DNA from: Methanosarcina sp.
GTDB taxonomy: Archaea > Halobacteriota > Methanosarcinia > Methanosarcinales > Methanosarcinaceae
Length of the DNA stretch: 59,111 bases
Assembly (NCBI GenBank): GCA_003164755.1
Contig: PLUB01000113.1
Coordinates: forward strand, 1-59,111
Direction: 5' to 3'
Shown here piece after piece: positions 1-9,128 of this stretch. How positions within the stretch are numbered: position 1 is the first letter of the stretch; every line of letters begins with the position of its first letter. Position numbers and translations under genes: made by a program. A model generated the notes under the pieces. The model did not search any database and was not told the origin of the DNA. It saw only the letters and a program-made list of their open reading frames with translations.

Positions 1-92
1 AAAAGATTTTTTGCAACGGAACCCCTTTTTCCAATCTTTTTATTCTTTTTTTGTTCTCATTGTTATTCTATATTATAGCAGGCTCTAAATAT

Positions 93-394
93 AGAGGATT
101 CCGATTTACATCTGATTTCTTTTTTCGCGGAAATAATGTCCAAATTTTTCCCACGAATTTCTGTCGTTGAGTCTATTTTGTTCTTGTTCATTATTCTTTG
201 CGTTTAAGATTGTTTCAGCTATCCTAAAAATACCCCTTTTATTTTCAATGTAATTAACTGATAGAGATTATAACAAAAAAGTGTATAAAATCTTCAGATT
301 CACTCTATGAACAGTAGTTGAAAGAACTTTTATCATATGCTCATAAATTGTATATCTATGACCCTTACAAATCAGAAGTTTATCGAAATCCTCT
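93..394 (-). mobile_element. 302-bp IS5-type deletion derivative carrying a transposase C-terminal remnant
   Basis: The left end at 93 reads AGAGGATTCCGATTTAC and the right end, reverse-complemented from 394, reads AGAGGATTTCGATAAAC, so the element has terminal inverted repeats. Between them the minus strand encodes a decayed tail of an IS5-type DDE transposase: HRVNLKILY, followed across a stop by a stretch resembling the LYQLMTLKINGIF tail of the longer copy at 37961-39020. Most of the transposase is missing, so this is a non-autonomous internal-deletion derivative. An open frame at 268-474 (minus) runs through the right terminus into flanking DNA and is not a real gene. Confidence 0.6.
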
Positions 395-629
395 TTAGTA
401 CTCTGCTCTATCCTTGTGTACCAATCTAGTTGATCAAGAGAAATATTTAGAGATATGAAATTTATTTTAGACATATGAGTACATATATATTTGTTAACAA
501 ATTAAACAATTTTTGTAAAAAATAATTTAGATATGTTATTCAAAGAATATCATGATTGTTTTTAAATATAACCCTTATTGTTTCAAAAAATCTAAATTCA
601 AAACTTAAAAATAAGCTTAAGGGAGCTTA

Positions 630-1880
630 TCAATTGATATTTTTTCTGAATGGCAGCGTCTGTCCCCCGTAAGGCATCAGATGAATCTTTGCATCAGGTT
701 TTTCGAAAAGTACTACAGAAAGAGCTTCTTTCAAGTTTGGCATCGGAGTAAAGAACGCATTTCTAGTTTGTTCCTTATGGAGTTTTGATACCAGGTAAAT
801 TTTGAATTTTTTTGAAATTTTTGCAACAATTGCACTCTTATGCCCTCCGAACTCAAAACAATGTTTAAAACGCTCGATTGCATCCTCAGGGCTCTTACAT
901 TCGTTATTCCAGCATTCATATACATAGTTTCCGATGCCCTCTGCGCATTCAGCCACAAGAATAATGAAACTACCCTCCTTTACAGCCTTTGTTGCGTTAT
1001 CAAGAGCCTTAGTTGCCTGAAAAAGGTTGACATCCTTCGGAAATCCACCACAAGAAACTATAACTGCGTCAGCAGGTTCCACAGGTACCTTGTACATGGA
1101 ATCCACACATTCAGTTCCTTTTCTGTGGGCCTCGACAAAATCCCCAGCAACTGCAGCAACTATCTCTTTTTTGCTATCAAGCACCACATTCAGGATAAAG
1201 TCAAGGCCAGATATTTTTGCGGCTTCTTCCATATCTTGCCTGACAGCACCGTCAACTCTCCCAGAAATAGAGTTTTCGTCAAACATCATTTTGTGATTTG
1301 TGATCACGGATTCTTGCGAACTTATACCCGGAAGTACTGACTTTGCCCCCCCGCTGTACCCTGCATAATAATGAAATTCAATATTTCCAGTTCCTACAAT
1401 AATATCCGCATCTATAACGCCTTCAAATATTTCTACAGGGGTTCCACGTGAAGTCACGCCAATACGTTGGCATCGGCGAGTGTCATGCTGGATACACACT
1501 ATTTTTGTATATATTTCCTCTCCGACAAGTTTTTTTGACTCCTCTTCAGTCTGCTTGCGATGGAGCCCGAGAGCAAAGACAATGCTTATGTTCTTGTCCT
1601 TGGCTCCACCCCTATAAAGCTCTTCAAGCAGAGGAGGAAGAATTTTCGCAGTCGGAGTTGGCCTTGTTACATCGCTGACGAGGATTGCGATTCTGGTATT
1701 AGGGTCAACAATCTCCGAAAGGCGCCTGCTTTTTATGGGATTTTCAAGCGCTTTTTTGATCAAAAAAGCTGTTTCTTCTCTTTTTTCAGGTTCTGAAGGC
1801 AATATAATGCTGAAGAGATTCCTTTCAGGAATTTCAAGCTCAATTACCATATTCCCGAAAGCTAGTGGGATGCTTTCCAT
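630..1880 (-). CDS. LarA-family nickel-dependent racemase/epimerase-like protein (DUF2088)
   Basis: This is a LarA-family protein. Family members racemise or epimerise 2-hydroxy acids using a nickel-pincer nucleotide cofactor. The expected residues are visible: H107 in GLHRK, H170 in EFHYYAG, K180 in GYSGGAKSV (the equivalent lysine carries the cofactor in lactate racemase) and H196 in TNHK. Their spacing is very close to that of Lactobacillus LarA, so the enzyme looks competent. Substrate is unknown; distant LarA homologs use many hydroxy acids. The frame opens at 1934, but I prefer the ATG at 1880 because an AGGA lies about 8 bases upstream and family members begin near that point, giving 416 residues. 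No cofactor genes (larB/C/E) are nearby and it appears monocistronic. Confidence 0.85.
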   Translation of the reverse strand: MESIPLAFGNMVIELEIPERNLFSIILPSEPEKREETAFLIKKALENPIKSRRLSEIVDPNTRIAILVSDVTRPTPTAKILPPLLEELYRGGAKDKNISIVFALGLHRKQTEEESKKLVGEEIYTKIVCIQHDTRRCQRIGVTSRGTPVEIFEGVIDADIIVGTGNIEFHYYAGYSGGAKSVLPGISSQESVITNHKMMFDENSISGRVDGAVRQDMEEAAKISGLDFILNVVLDSKKEIVAAVAGDFVEAHRKGTECVDSMYKVPVEPADAVIVSCGGFPKDVNLFQATKALDNATKAVKEGSFIILVAECAEGIGNYVYECWNNECKSPEDAIERFKHCFEFGGHKSAIVAKISKKFKIYLVSKLHKEQTRNAFFTPMPNLKEALSVVLFEKPDAKIHLMPYGGQTLPFRKNIN

Positions 1881-1934
1881 TTTTGTAGTCCTACTCATGC
1901 CGAGATTTTGTATTAATGCTATAAAATGATACAA

Positions 1935-2610
1935 TTAAGCAATTGAGGTTCGAAAACTTAAATCTGCATTTCACATATCAAATGTATAGTCCAAAGCAGG
2001 CAGTAAAAGTATTATTTGTTTGTATATAATATATTTATTGTTTTATCAATCATTTAATCCAATTTTCGCAGATTTACACAAAAGACCGCCTATTTTCTCA
2101 ATATGCCAGTACTTAAATAAAGCAAACTTAACATACAGACAAGATAATAATAGGGTCTTGAGAAAGATAATTAAATTTTCAAAAAAATAAAGTGGTTGAT
2201 TAGTCATATGAAGCTCTAATGCACTCATTTTAACTTTCGTGAAGAGAATAGTGGATTAGCTTATGAGGATGAACGAAAAGTTAAATTCAAAAATATACTT
2301 TCTAGAGAAAGGAATATTGTGGAGTCAAAGTAAAAATTAAGAAATCTAAAGATATTTAGGTCTTCTCAAATATCAACCGATAAAAATAAGCGACTAAAAT
2401 TCTTATTGATAGGAAAAAGTGTACAAACTATGGGAAATACAACGCTGTTTGTCCAAAAAGTCCGAGGGTTTATTCCATATAAAAAAAATTAAGAAGACGG
2501 TGTTTTGTTGAAAGATTTGTTTTAATACCTGAGGTACAAAATGTTTGTGACTGTCTTGATGGAGATGAAATCTCCTTTAATAACTGATTTTAAAAAAAGG
2601 ATTGATATAT
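1935..2610. other. Intergenic region with one degraded repeat
   Basis: This gap holds no supportable gene. It contains a degraded copy of the 120-130 bp repeat family (2068-2155) and, at 2561-2575, a perfect small hairpin (GGAGAT, loop GAA, ATCTCC) 35 bases before the next start. A 60-codon open frame at 2046-2228 (minus) overlaps the repeat and is probably chance. Confidence 0.5.
2068..2155 (+). repeat. Degraded copy of the GATGTACACAAA-ended repeat
   Basis: The segment begins GCAGATTTACACAAAA and continues with CTATTTTCTCAATATG and a CTTAAA block in the same order as the intact copy at 53058-53187. The right terminus is missing, so this is a truncated relic. Confidence 0.5.
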
Positions 2611-3312
2611 TTGTCACTTGAGATCCGTGTAGTGCTTGTAGAACCCATATACCAGGGAAATATCGGGTCTGTTGCAAGAGCAATGAAGAACTTTGGATAT
2701 ACTACCCTTGTGCTGGTAAATCCCTGCAAACTCGAGGGAGAAGCAAGAGCAATGGCATCTCATGCAAGAGACATCCTTGAAGGTGCATGGATTACCTCAA
2801 GTTTTGATGATGCCGTAAAAGGTTCAAACCTGCTGATAGGAACCACGGGAGTTTCTAGCTTTAAGGCAGGAGAACACAGTCGTCTTCCGCTTTATACATC
2901 CAGAGAACTTAAAGAGAAACTCAAAGAGTATAGAGGGACTGCTTCCATTATATTTGGGAGAGAAAACAATGGCTTCCGAAACGATGAACTCAAAAATTTT
3001 GATATGCTCATTACGGTTCCAACATCTGAAATATATCCTATAATGAATCTTTCCCATGCAGTTGCAGTTGTACTTTACGAACTTTCGGAGCTTGGAGGAG
3101 GAAACAATCCGCTTGCAGATGGGTTTGACCTGCAGCTTCTGTATGGGCATTTGGAAGAACTGTTGGAGAAAATAAACTATCCTCTTCACAAAAAAGACAA
3201 AACTTCTCTTATGCTACGGAGAATATTCGGAAGATCTGGCCTGACTCCGCGGGAAGTTCAAACTTTGAGGGGTATAATAAGGAAAATAGAGAGAAAAATG
3301 GATGCTCAATAA
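2611..3312 (+). CDS. TrmJ/TrmH-family tRNA 2'-O-methyltransferase (SPOUT)
   Basis: A SPOUT-class RNA methyltransferase of the TrmJ branch, whose bacterial and archaeal members 2'-O-methylate position 32 of tRNA using S-adenosylmethionine. Family motifs appear in order: GNIGSVARAMKNFGY near the N-terminus, IIFGRENNGF in the middle, and the knot motif PIMNLSHAVAVVLYEL. About 60 C-terminal residues form a basic helical extension usual for the family. The frame also allows a TTG at 2602, but AAGG at 2597-2600 would touch it; the TTG at 2611 has a 10-base spacer, so I start there (233 residues). It precedes mcm in the same orientation, 180 bases away. Exact target is inferred from family only. Confidence 0.85.
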   Translation: MSLEIRVVLVEPIYQGNIGSVARAMKNFGYTTLVLVNPCKLEGEARAMASHARDILEGAWITSSFDDAVKGSNLLIGTTGVSSFKAGEHSRLPLYTSRELKEKLKEYRGTASIIFGRENNGFRNDELKNFDMLITVPTSEIYPIMNLSHAVAVVLYELSELGGGNNPLADGFDLQLLYGHLEELLEKINYPLHKKDKTSLMLRRIFGRSGLTPREVQTLRGIIRKIERKMDAQ

Positions 3313-3492
3313 AAGAATCTGAAAGCCAGGAATAGAAAATCCGTAAAACATGGAAAAGTTCATATGAGAATAAGCATGTTCTTACATTGGATTTTATTAT
3401 CGTTTTTTTAATTTTTTGAATCATTTTGTGCAAAACTAGTTTGAAGAAAAATGAGAGTTTTACATAAAAGTCAAAATAGTTCCGAGAATAAT

Positions 3493-5601
3493 ATGACTGA
3501 AACAGAAAGCAAGTGGGAAGAAAAGCTAAAAAGATTTTTTAAGGACTATTATTGGAATGAAATTCTTCAGCTTGCAAACGAGTATCCTGACCAGAGAAGC
3601 CTTGGTGTGGATTTTACAGATATAGAGAAATTTGACAGAGAGCTTTCAAAAGAGTTTCTTGAGCATCCTGGAGAACTTCTAAAAGCTGCTGAGGTTGCAT
3701 TGAAAGAAATAGACCTTCCTGTAGAAAAAAATCTTGAACAAGCTCATGTAAGGATAATAAAAATCCCTAATCGGATACCTATAAGAAATTTAAGAAGTAA
3801 ACATCTTTCGCGCTTTGTTGCTATTGAAGGCATGATCAGGAAAGCTACTGAGGTAAGGCCGAGGATTATGAAAGCTGCTTTCCAGTGTCTCAGGTGTGGG
3901 CATCTGACCATTGTGGAGCAAAGCAGCTTCAAATTTGAGGAGCCCTTTGCAGGCTGTGAAGATGAAACATGCGGAAAGAAAGGACCGTTTAAAGTTATAA
4001 TAGAGGAATCTACTTTTATCGATGCCCAGAAACTCCAGATTCAGGAATCACCCGAAAATCTCAAAGGAGGGTCTCAGCCTCAAAGTCTGGAAGTTGATTC
4101 TGATGACGATCTAACAGGAAATGTCACTCCTGGGGATAGGGTCATAATTAATGGGATCTTGAAATCTGTCCAACGTACTTTAAAAGATGGAAAATCTACC
4201 TTCTATGACCTTGTACTCCAAGCAAGTTCTATCGAACGCCTGGATAGGGATTATGATGAACTTGAAATAACTGCAGAAGACGAAGTAAAGATTCTTGAAC
4301 TTTCCAGTGACCCTGCAATCTACGCCAAAATTGTTAGTTCTGTTGCACCTTCAATCTATGGGTATGAGGACGTAAAAGAAGCCCTTTCTCTGCAATTATT
4401 TTCAGGCGTGGTGAAAAATCTTCCCGATGGTTCCAGGATAAGAGGAGATATTCATGTAATGCTTGTAGGAGACCCTGGAATTGCAAAAAGCCAGCTCCTA
4501 CGATATGTTGTCAAACTCTCCCCAAGGGGAGTGTTTACTTCAGGAAGGAGTGCATCTGCAAGTGGATTGACTGCAGCTGCTGTAAAAGATGACCTGAATG
4601 ACGGAAGATGGACAATCGAAGGTGGAGCCCTTGTCATGGCGGATATGGGAGTTGCTGCAGTTGATGAAATGGACAAAATGAAGTCAGAGGATAAGAGCGC
4701 TCTGCACGAGGCAATGGAGCAGCAGACTATAAGCATAGCCAAAGCTGGGATCATTGCCACTCTGAAGTCTCGCTGCGCTCTTCTAGGAGCTGCGAATCCA
4801 AAATATGGACGTTTTGACCGTTATGAAGGCCTTGCAGAACAAATAAACATGCCTCCAGCTCTGCTCTCTCGTTTTGATCTGATATTTGTTTTGCTCGATA
4901 CCCCGAACCATGCACTGGACAGCAGGATTGCAAACCATATTCTTCAGTCTCATTATGCAGGAGAACTTTTCGAGCAGCGTCAAAAACTTCCTGGTTCCAA
5001 TATTACGGAAGATTTTGTCGAAGCCGAAATGGAAGTTATCGAGCCTATCATAGATCCTGAAATCATGCAAAAATATGTTGCATATGCTCGTAAAAATGTT
5101 TTCCCGGTGATGGAGGGCAACGCACGTGATCGCCTAATGAAATTTTATACAGATCTTCGGAAAACAGGAGAAGGCAAAGATACACCAGTACCTGTAACAG
5201 CCAGACAGCTTGAAGCCCTTGTCCGTCTATCGGAAGCTAGCGCAAGAGTCCGCCTGAGCAATAAAGTCACTATTGAGGATGCAGAAAGAACTATCAAAAT
5301 CGTTATGAATTGTTTGAAAAACGTAGGTATTGACCCAGATACAGGAGCTCTTGATGCAGATATAATCGCATCTGGCACAAGCATGAGCCAGAGGAACAAG
5401 ATAAAATCGCTTAGAGACATAATTAAAAGGGTAAGTGAGAGATATCCCGGAAAAGAAGGAGCTCCATTGGAAGAAGTGTATACAGAAGCTGAAAGCAAGC
5501 ATGGAATTGATAGAACTCATGCAGAAGAGTATATCAAGAAAATGAAACAGGGAGGAGACATTCTTTCCCCAGATCAAAAACATATAAGACTCGTCAATTG
5601 A
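3493..5601 (+). CDS. mcm: Replicative DNA helicase MCM
   Basis: This is the archaeal replicative helicase, which assembles as a hexamer and unwinds DNA ahead of the fork. Visible features: a zinc site with C132/C135 and C155/C160, Walker A GDPGIAKS at 326-333, Walker B AAVDEMDKM with D391/E392, sensor-1 GAANP, arginine finger SRFD with R460, and a C-terminal winged-helix region. The frame opens at 3451 (MRVLHKSQ...), but the Methanosarcinales consensus start is MTETESKW, so I take the ATG at 3493 (702 residues, normal family length). Neither start has a clear ribosome site. No inteins or breaks are seen. DUF424 follows 143 bases downstream in the same direction. Confidence 0.95.
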   Translation: MTETESKWEEKLKRFFKDYYWNEILQLANEYPDQRSLGVDFTDIEKFDRELSKEFLEHPGELLKAAEVALKEIDLPVEKNLEQAHVRIIKIPNRIPIRNLRSKHLSRFVAIEGMIRKATEVRPRIMKAAFQCLRCGHLTIVEQSSFKFEEPFAGCEDETCGKKGPFKVIIEESTFIDAQKLQIQESPENLKGGSQPQSLEVDSDDDLTGNVTPGDRVIINGILKSVQRTLKDGKSTFYDLVLQASSIERLDRDYDELEITAEDEVKILELSSDPAIYAKIVSSVAPSIYGYEDVKEALSLQLFSGVVKNLPDGSRIRGDIHVMLVGDPGIAKSQLLRYVVKLSPRGVFTSGRSASASGLTAAAVKDDLNDGRWTIEGGALVMADMGVAAVDEMDKMKSEDKSALHEAMEQQTISIAKAGIIATLKSRCALLGAANPKYGRFDRYEGLAEQINMPPALLSRFDLIFVLLDTPNHALDSRIANHILQSHYAGELFEQRQKLPGSNITEDFVEAEMEVIEPIIDPEIMQKYVAYARKNVFPVMEGNARDRLMKFYTDLRKTGEGKDTPVPVTARQLEALVRLSEASARVRLSNKVTIEDAERTIKIVMNCLKNVGIDPDTGALDADIIASGTSMSQRNKIKSLRDIIKRVSERYPGKEGAPLEEVYTEAESKHGIDRTHAEEYIKKMKQGGDILSPDQKHIRLVN

Positions 5602-5744
5602 TTTTTAGATTGGTTGAAACTCCAAAAACTAAGTCAAAAATATCTTCCCAAAACCCCAGAGAAAAATACCACACATAGCAACTATGTGAACACGGTTAAG
5701 CTGTAAATACTAAAAAGAAATAAAATACTACTGGGATGTAGAAT

Positions 5745-6035
5745 ATGTATCTAAAGATCTATAAAAATGGAGAGCATGTTCTTATTGCAGCCTGCGATAA
5801 GGAAGTGCTTGGAAAAAAACTGAAACATGGCAACTCTGTAGTAGAGATTAGTAAGGCTTTTTATGGAGGGGCATATGTCTCAGAGGAAGAACTTCAGAAA
5901 TCCCTTCGTGAAGCCACGACCGTAAATCTCTTTGGAGAAAAAACGATCAAGTGCGCCATAAAGTACGGATTTATTGATCCAGATTCCGTGATAATGATCG
6001 ATTATATACCTCATGCACAGATCTTCAGGATTTGA
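5745..6035 (+). CDS. DUF424 family protein
   Basis: A 96-residue archaeal protein of the DUF424 family. It starts MYLKIYKNGEH and ends HAQIFRI, with the conserved core VNLFGEKTIKCAIKYGFIDPDSVI. The function is not established; family members are widespread in archaea and often sit beside translation or replication genes, as here next to mcm. No signal peptide or membrane segment is seen. The start is the only ATG at the frame opening; a GGGATGTAGAAT stretch lies upstream and could act as a weak ribosome site. Confidence 0.8.
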   Translation: MYLKIYKNGEHVLIAACDKEVLGKKLKHGNSVVEISKAFYGGAYVSEEELQKSLREATTVNLFGEKTIKCAIKYGFIDPDSVIMIDYIPHAQIFRI

Positions 6036-6165
6036 TAACGATACTGTCGGAAAGATCCTTGAAGGCTAAAATTCGGCAGAAATCAGTTGGTTTAGTTTTC
6101 CAGGCTGGATATAGATCGGAAGATACTAACTTCGTTATAGAATAGAAATTACAGATTGTGATACC

Positions 6166-6789
6166 GTGAATGAAAAAACCGAAAAAATTGGGATCAGAGT
6201 GCTAACAGAAGAGGAGCTGATATCAGCAGTTGTGGAAAAACACAGAAGGTTTCTAGAAGATGATAGAACGGAATTCGAAGAACTAAACAGTAGATTGAAC
6301 CAGATCGAAGAGGACGCTAAAAATTTAAAGGATTCCATAATCAAGTTTATGGAAAGAAAAGAAATCTTAAAGGAGAAACGGCAACAGTTTTACCATCAAG
6401 CAGAAGCATTGCTTGGAAGGGAGCTTTTCCCGAAACTCAACCAGATAACTTCCAATAAACTCAAGGAAGATATTAAAAAACTCAAAGGCCAGATAGAACC
6501 TGAAGAGGAACAGAAATTTAAAGACTCATTTCTAGAAAATCTGCGTGAAACTTTTCGGGTAACTGAGCTTGAAGAAAATCTTCTTCTACAAATCCAGGTC
6601 AGATTAGATGAAGCCAGGAATTCAAATCTTGAACTAAAAGGAATAGTAGAATCTGAAAAACAGTTTGAAGAAGATGATAGCAGCAAAAATGAAGAGATTT
6701 CTGAAAGTAAATCTCGGCACAAATGGCTCAATAGCAACATAAAAAATCATGATGAAGCCCTGGATTACTGGGAAAAATTGAAAAAATAA
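6166..6789 (+). CDS. Coiled-coil protein of unknown function
   Basis: A 207-residue, highly charged protein beginning with a GTG codon (MNEKTEKIGIRVLTEEEL). Heptad-like Glu/Lys/Leu patterns run from about residue 15 to 165, predicting long coiled coils, followed by a polar tail ending ALDYWEKLKK. I recognise no catalytic motif. It is followed 31 bases later by a second coiled-coil protein in the same orientation, so the two are probably co-transcribed and may interact. Their position after mcm and DUF424 could suggest a chromosome- or replication-related role, but that is inference. Confidence 0.7.
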   Translation: MNEKTEKIGIRVLTEEELISAVVEKHRRFLEDDRTEFEELNSRLNQIEEDAKNLKDSIIKFMERKEILKEKRQQFYHQAEALLGRELFPKLNQITSNKLKEDIKKLKGQIEPEEEQKFKDSFLENLRETFRVTELEENLLLQIQVRLDEARNSNLELKGIVESEKQFEEDDSSKNEEISESKSRHKWLNSNIKNHDEALDYWEKLKK

Positions 6790-6820
6790 CCATTTTTAGA
6801 AAACATGTGAGTGGTAGTAC

Positions 6821-7783
6821 ATGGACAACGACGTTTCAACCACAGGAATTGCAACGGCCGACCTTTCAAACCTTAGCGAACGGGAGCTGAAGTTAAAGGT
6901 AAACGAAATCAGAAGCAGTATAGAGAAAGGCGAACGTCAGTTAGCTTCGATATTTAAAGAACTGAAAATAAATAGAACTGATGTAGACGAACTGAAGGAA
7001 AAGAGAGACTTTTTGAACCAGCAGGTAAAAGAAAAGGTTGCAAAAGCGCAGGAACTGAGACGTAGACGGGACGAGATTAACAGGGCAATTGGTAAGTACA
7101 AGGAAAAAAGGAGTGGCGTAAACTCGAAGACACAAGAATTGTTTTCAGGAATTGCGGGACTCAAAGAACAACGGGATGAGTGCAATAAATTTTCCCATGG
7201 AAGCATGGAATCTATCGCAAAGGTTTATGAAGCTGAGCTCGATACTTTCCTTAATAAAGAGCTTCTTCTTGTAGTGGAAATTAAGATATTCCAGAAATTG
7301 AATGACCTCAGCAAACGCCTTGATGCTGCAAAAAAGGCAAATGAATTGCACTCACAAATTCAAGACAGTTATAGAGAGTCTAAGGGGATCCATAAAGAAG
7401 GGGATGAGTTCCATGAAAAAATCCAGGCACTCTCTGACGAATCTCAGGTCTGCCACTTAGAAATGCTCGAAAATTTCAAGTCCGCGGACGAAATCCGAAA
7501 AGAGGCAAATATGTACCACGCCCATCTTGCGGAAAATATCACAAATATAAATAAAATCAAGGAAAAAATTGACCCACTTAAAAATAATATTGCTAGCAGT
7601 CGAGATGAAATCTCCCTATATCTTGATAGGTTGAAAGACTTGCAGCTCACTAAAGATGAGCACAAAGTAAACCAGAAACATAGCGATGCTCGTGAAAAGC
7701 TCCAGAAAAATGCTCGTTTGAGCCTGGAAGACCTTAAACTCCTTATCGAAAAAGGAGATGTAAAATTCTCTACAAAAGAATAA
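6821..7783 (+). CDS. Archaeal coiled-coil protein, COG1340 type
   Basis: A 320-residue protein dominated by coiled coil. After a short N-terminal lead (residues 1-18) there is a continuous coil with motifs such as LKEKRDFLNQQVKEKVAKAQ and a repeated HxE/K pattern in the middle (HSQIQD, HKEGDEFHEK, CHLEM, YHAHLAENI). It ends LSLEDLKLLIEKGDVKF, which resembles the conserved C-terminal motif of COG1340, a conserved but functionally uncharacterised archaeal family. The ATG at 6821 follows GTGAGTGGTAGTAC, which contains a plausible GTGA ribosome site. Pairing with the upstream coiled-coil gene suggests a complex; function unknown. Confidence 0.75.
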   Translation: MDNDVSTTGIATADLSNLSERELKLKVNEIRSSIEKGERQLASIFKELKINRTDVDELKEKRDFLNQQVKEKVAKAQELRRRRDEINRAIGKYKEKRSGVNSKTQELFSGIAGLKEQRDECNKFSHGSMESIAKVYEAELDTFLNKELLLVVEIKIFQKLNDLSKRLDAAKKANELHSQIQDSYRESKGIHKEGDEFHEKIQALSDESQVCHLEMLENFKSADEIRKEANMYHAHLAENITNINKIKEKIDPLKNNIASSRDEISLYLDRLKDLQLTKDEHKVNQKHSDAREKLQKNARLSLEDLKLLIEKGDVKFSTKE

Positions 7784-8734
7784 GAACTCGAGAGGTCTAT
7801 ATAATATGGCGGATAAAATATATTTTGAAGAATCTATCTCCAGATTATTCCTTTTGAATCATATTTTCACTTCAATTGTAGATCATATGGTAACCTCTAT
7901 TCTCTCAGCTTCAAAACTTAAATATGACAGTTGAGTAAAAAATAAATGCCTTTGTTTGTGTTAGTTTGTCCATTGAAAATTAACATAAATACCTATATTG
8001 GTTATCTATTATAAATTATATTAAGTTAGTATGAGCAATGAAGTTGGAAAAAATTCACAAAATAACTCCGCTCAATAATTCCGCTGATCCTGTGAGCCTA
8101 ACCTGTAATTTTCAGACAATTGTATACACTCCCCTTTAGATATTTTATTGTCCTGTATAGTTAAACTACATGAACTAGTTCAAGCAATGTTGTGCTTTTC
8201 CTTCTCCTTCAAAATTCGATCAATTCTAAGTCTTCAAAATAAATTTTTTTCTTTACTTCCCTGTGATTATTGTATCGAATCCTTAAAATTACCTTGAATC
8301 GGTTAAAAAGAATCTAATTTCTTATCTTTAACAGTCAACCGTTTTCAAACAATTAAAGTGCAAAAAAATCTGGAATCAAATATTATATCATATGTGAAGC
8401 ATGAACGAGCTATAACTTAAAATATATAATATTTGTTATGATATAATTGAATTTCAAAATCAAATTTATTTTACTTTATTTTATTAACCTATGTTAGATT
8501 ACTAACCCTTTTTTCCTTTTGATCCAAAACATAACTTGATCTCAGCCCCTATATTCGGTTTTTAATTCACCCCATGGGTAAATTCCTATACTACTCATAA
8601 AAATGACTTAAATATACACACTTTATTTCATTTTTTGACTTAGTAGTCGAACCCCTGGTTCAGGTATATGAGAAAGAAGAAAATACCAAATAAAATAGTC
8701 ACATACATTATTTAAAAAAAATTAAATTTTGTTC
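7784..8734. other. Long AT-rich intergenic region
   Basis: About 950 bases without a supportable gene. The sequence is strongly AT-rich with many short inverted stretches, but I see no TIR pair, tRNA or conserved coding fragment. It separates the mcm cluster from the decayed restriction-system region. Confidence 0.5.
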
Positions 8735-9067
8735 TTACAATGGCGAGACCTTATAAATTAACTCCTGATACAAAACAGCTAATTGTAATATTGTTGCATT
8801 GGGATTTCCATATGCTCTTGATGCCGAAGCCGATGGTATCACCTTTTTCAGATCATCGAATCCCAGGGTACGTATACCCCACCCCTTCATTTGCTCAAAA
8901 TAATTGAGACTATTTACATCTCTCATAAACAGAAGACATTCAAGCGGCTTAACATCCGTATCCTCGGCGATCATATCCACTGGAACTACTATTCGTTGAT
9001 TGTACTCATTGAGAAAAACTGCCAGCACTGACTTTGGGTTTTTTTGTTCCTGGAGCTTCAATTGCAT
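8735..9067 (-). pseudogene. hsdR (type I restriction endonuclease) helicase-domain fragment
   Basis: Residues 10-80 (KNPKSVLAVFLNEYNQRIVV, then PVDMIAEDTDVKPLECLLFM and so on) match the C-terminal RecA-like lobe of HsdR, the DNA-translocating and cleaving subunit of type I restriction systems. The motif VI equivalent, normally QMKGRGTRT, reads QMKGWGIRT, so the arginine expected there is lost. The homology stops near 8835. The last residues are antisense to an unrelated plus-strand fragment, so the open frame is a chimera. The N-terminal part of what looks like the same gene lies at 11588-12061 on the same strand, with about 2.5 kb of unrelated DNA between. Confidence 0.75.
8740..8850 (+). 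pseudogene. Remnant resembling a phage-type HTH/terminase small subunit N-terminus
   Basis: On the plus strand the sequence opens MARPYKLTPDTKQLIV and, after a frame change, continues ALGFPYALDAEADGITFF. Together these resemble the MARPxKLTPETxxxIVxAIxLGxxYxLAAEAAGI start of phage-type helix-turn-helix or terminase small-subunit proteins. It lies antisense to the 3' end of the hsdR fragment on the minus strand, so it marks a recombination junction rather than a working gene. Assignment rests on a short match. Confidence 0.35.
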
Positions 9068-9128
9068 TCTTGTTGTTTTTAATATTGATATTCAAATCTC
9101 TATAGCAACTTTGTCTTAACAGATTACC

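Noticed and set aside
268..474. 68-codon minus-strand frame as a gene.
   Set aside because: It crosses the terminus of the IS5 derivative and mixes transposase relic with flanking sequence.
840..1340. Plus-strand frames opposite the LarA-family gene.
   Set aside because: Antisense shadows of a well-supported gene.
8640..8670. Minus strand contains GGGGTTCGA, reminiscent of a tRNA T-loop or attachment site.
   Set aside because: No complementary stem or acceptor; cannot support a tRNA or att site.
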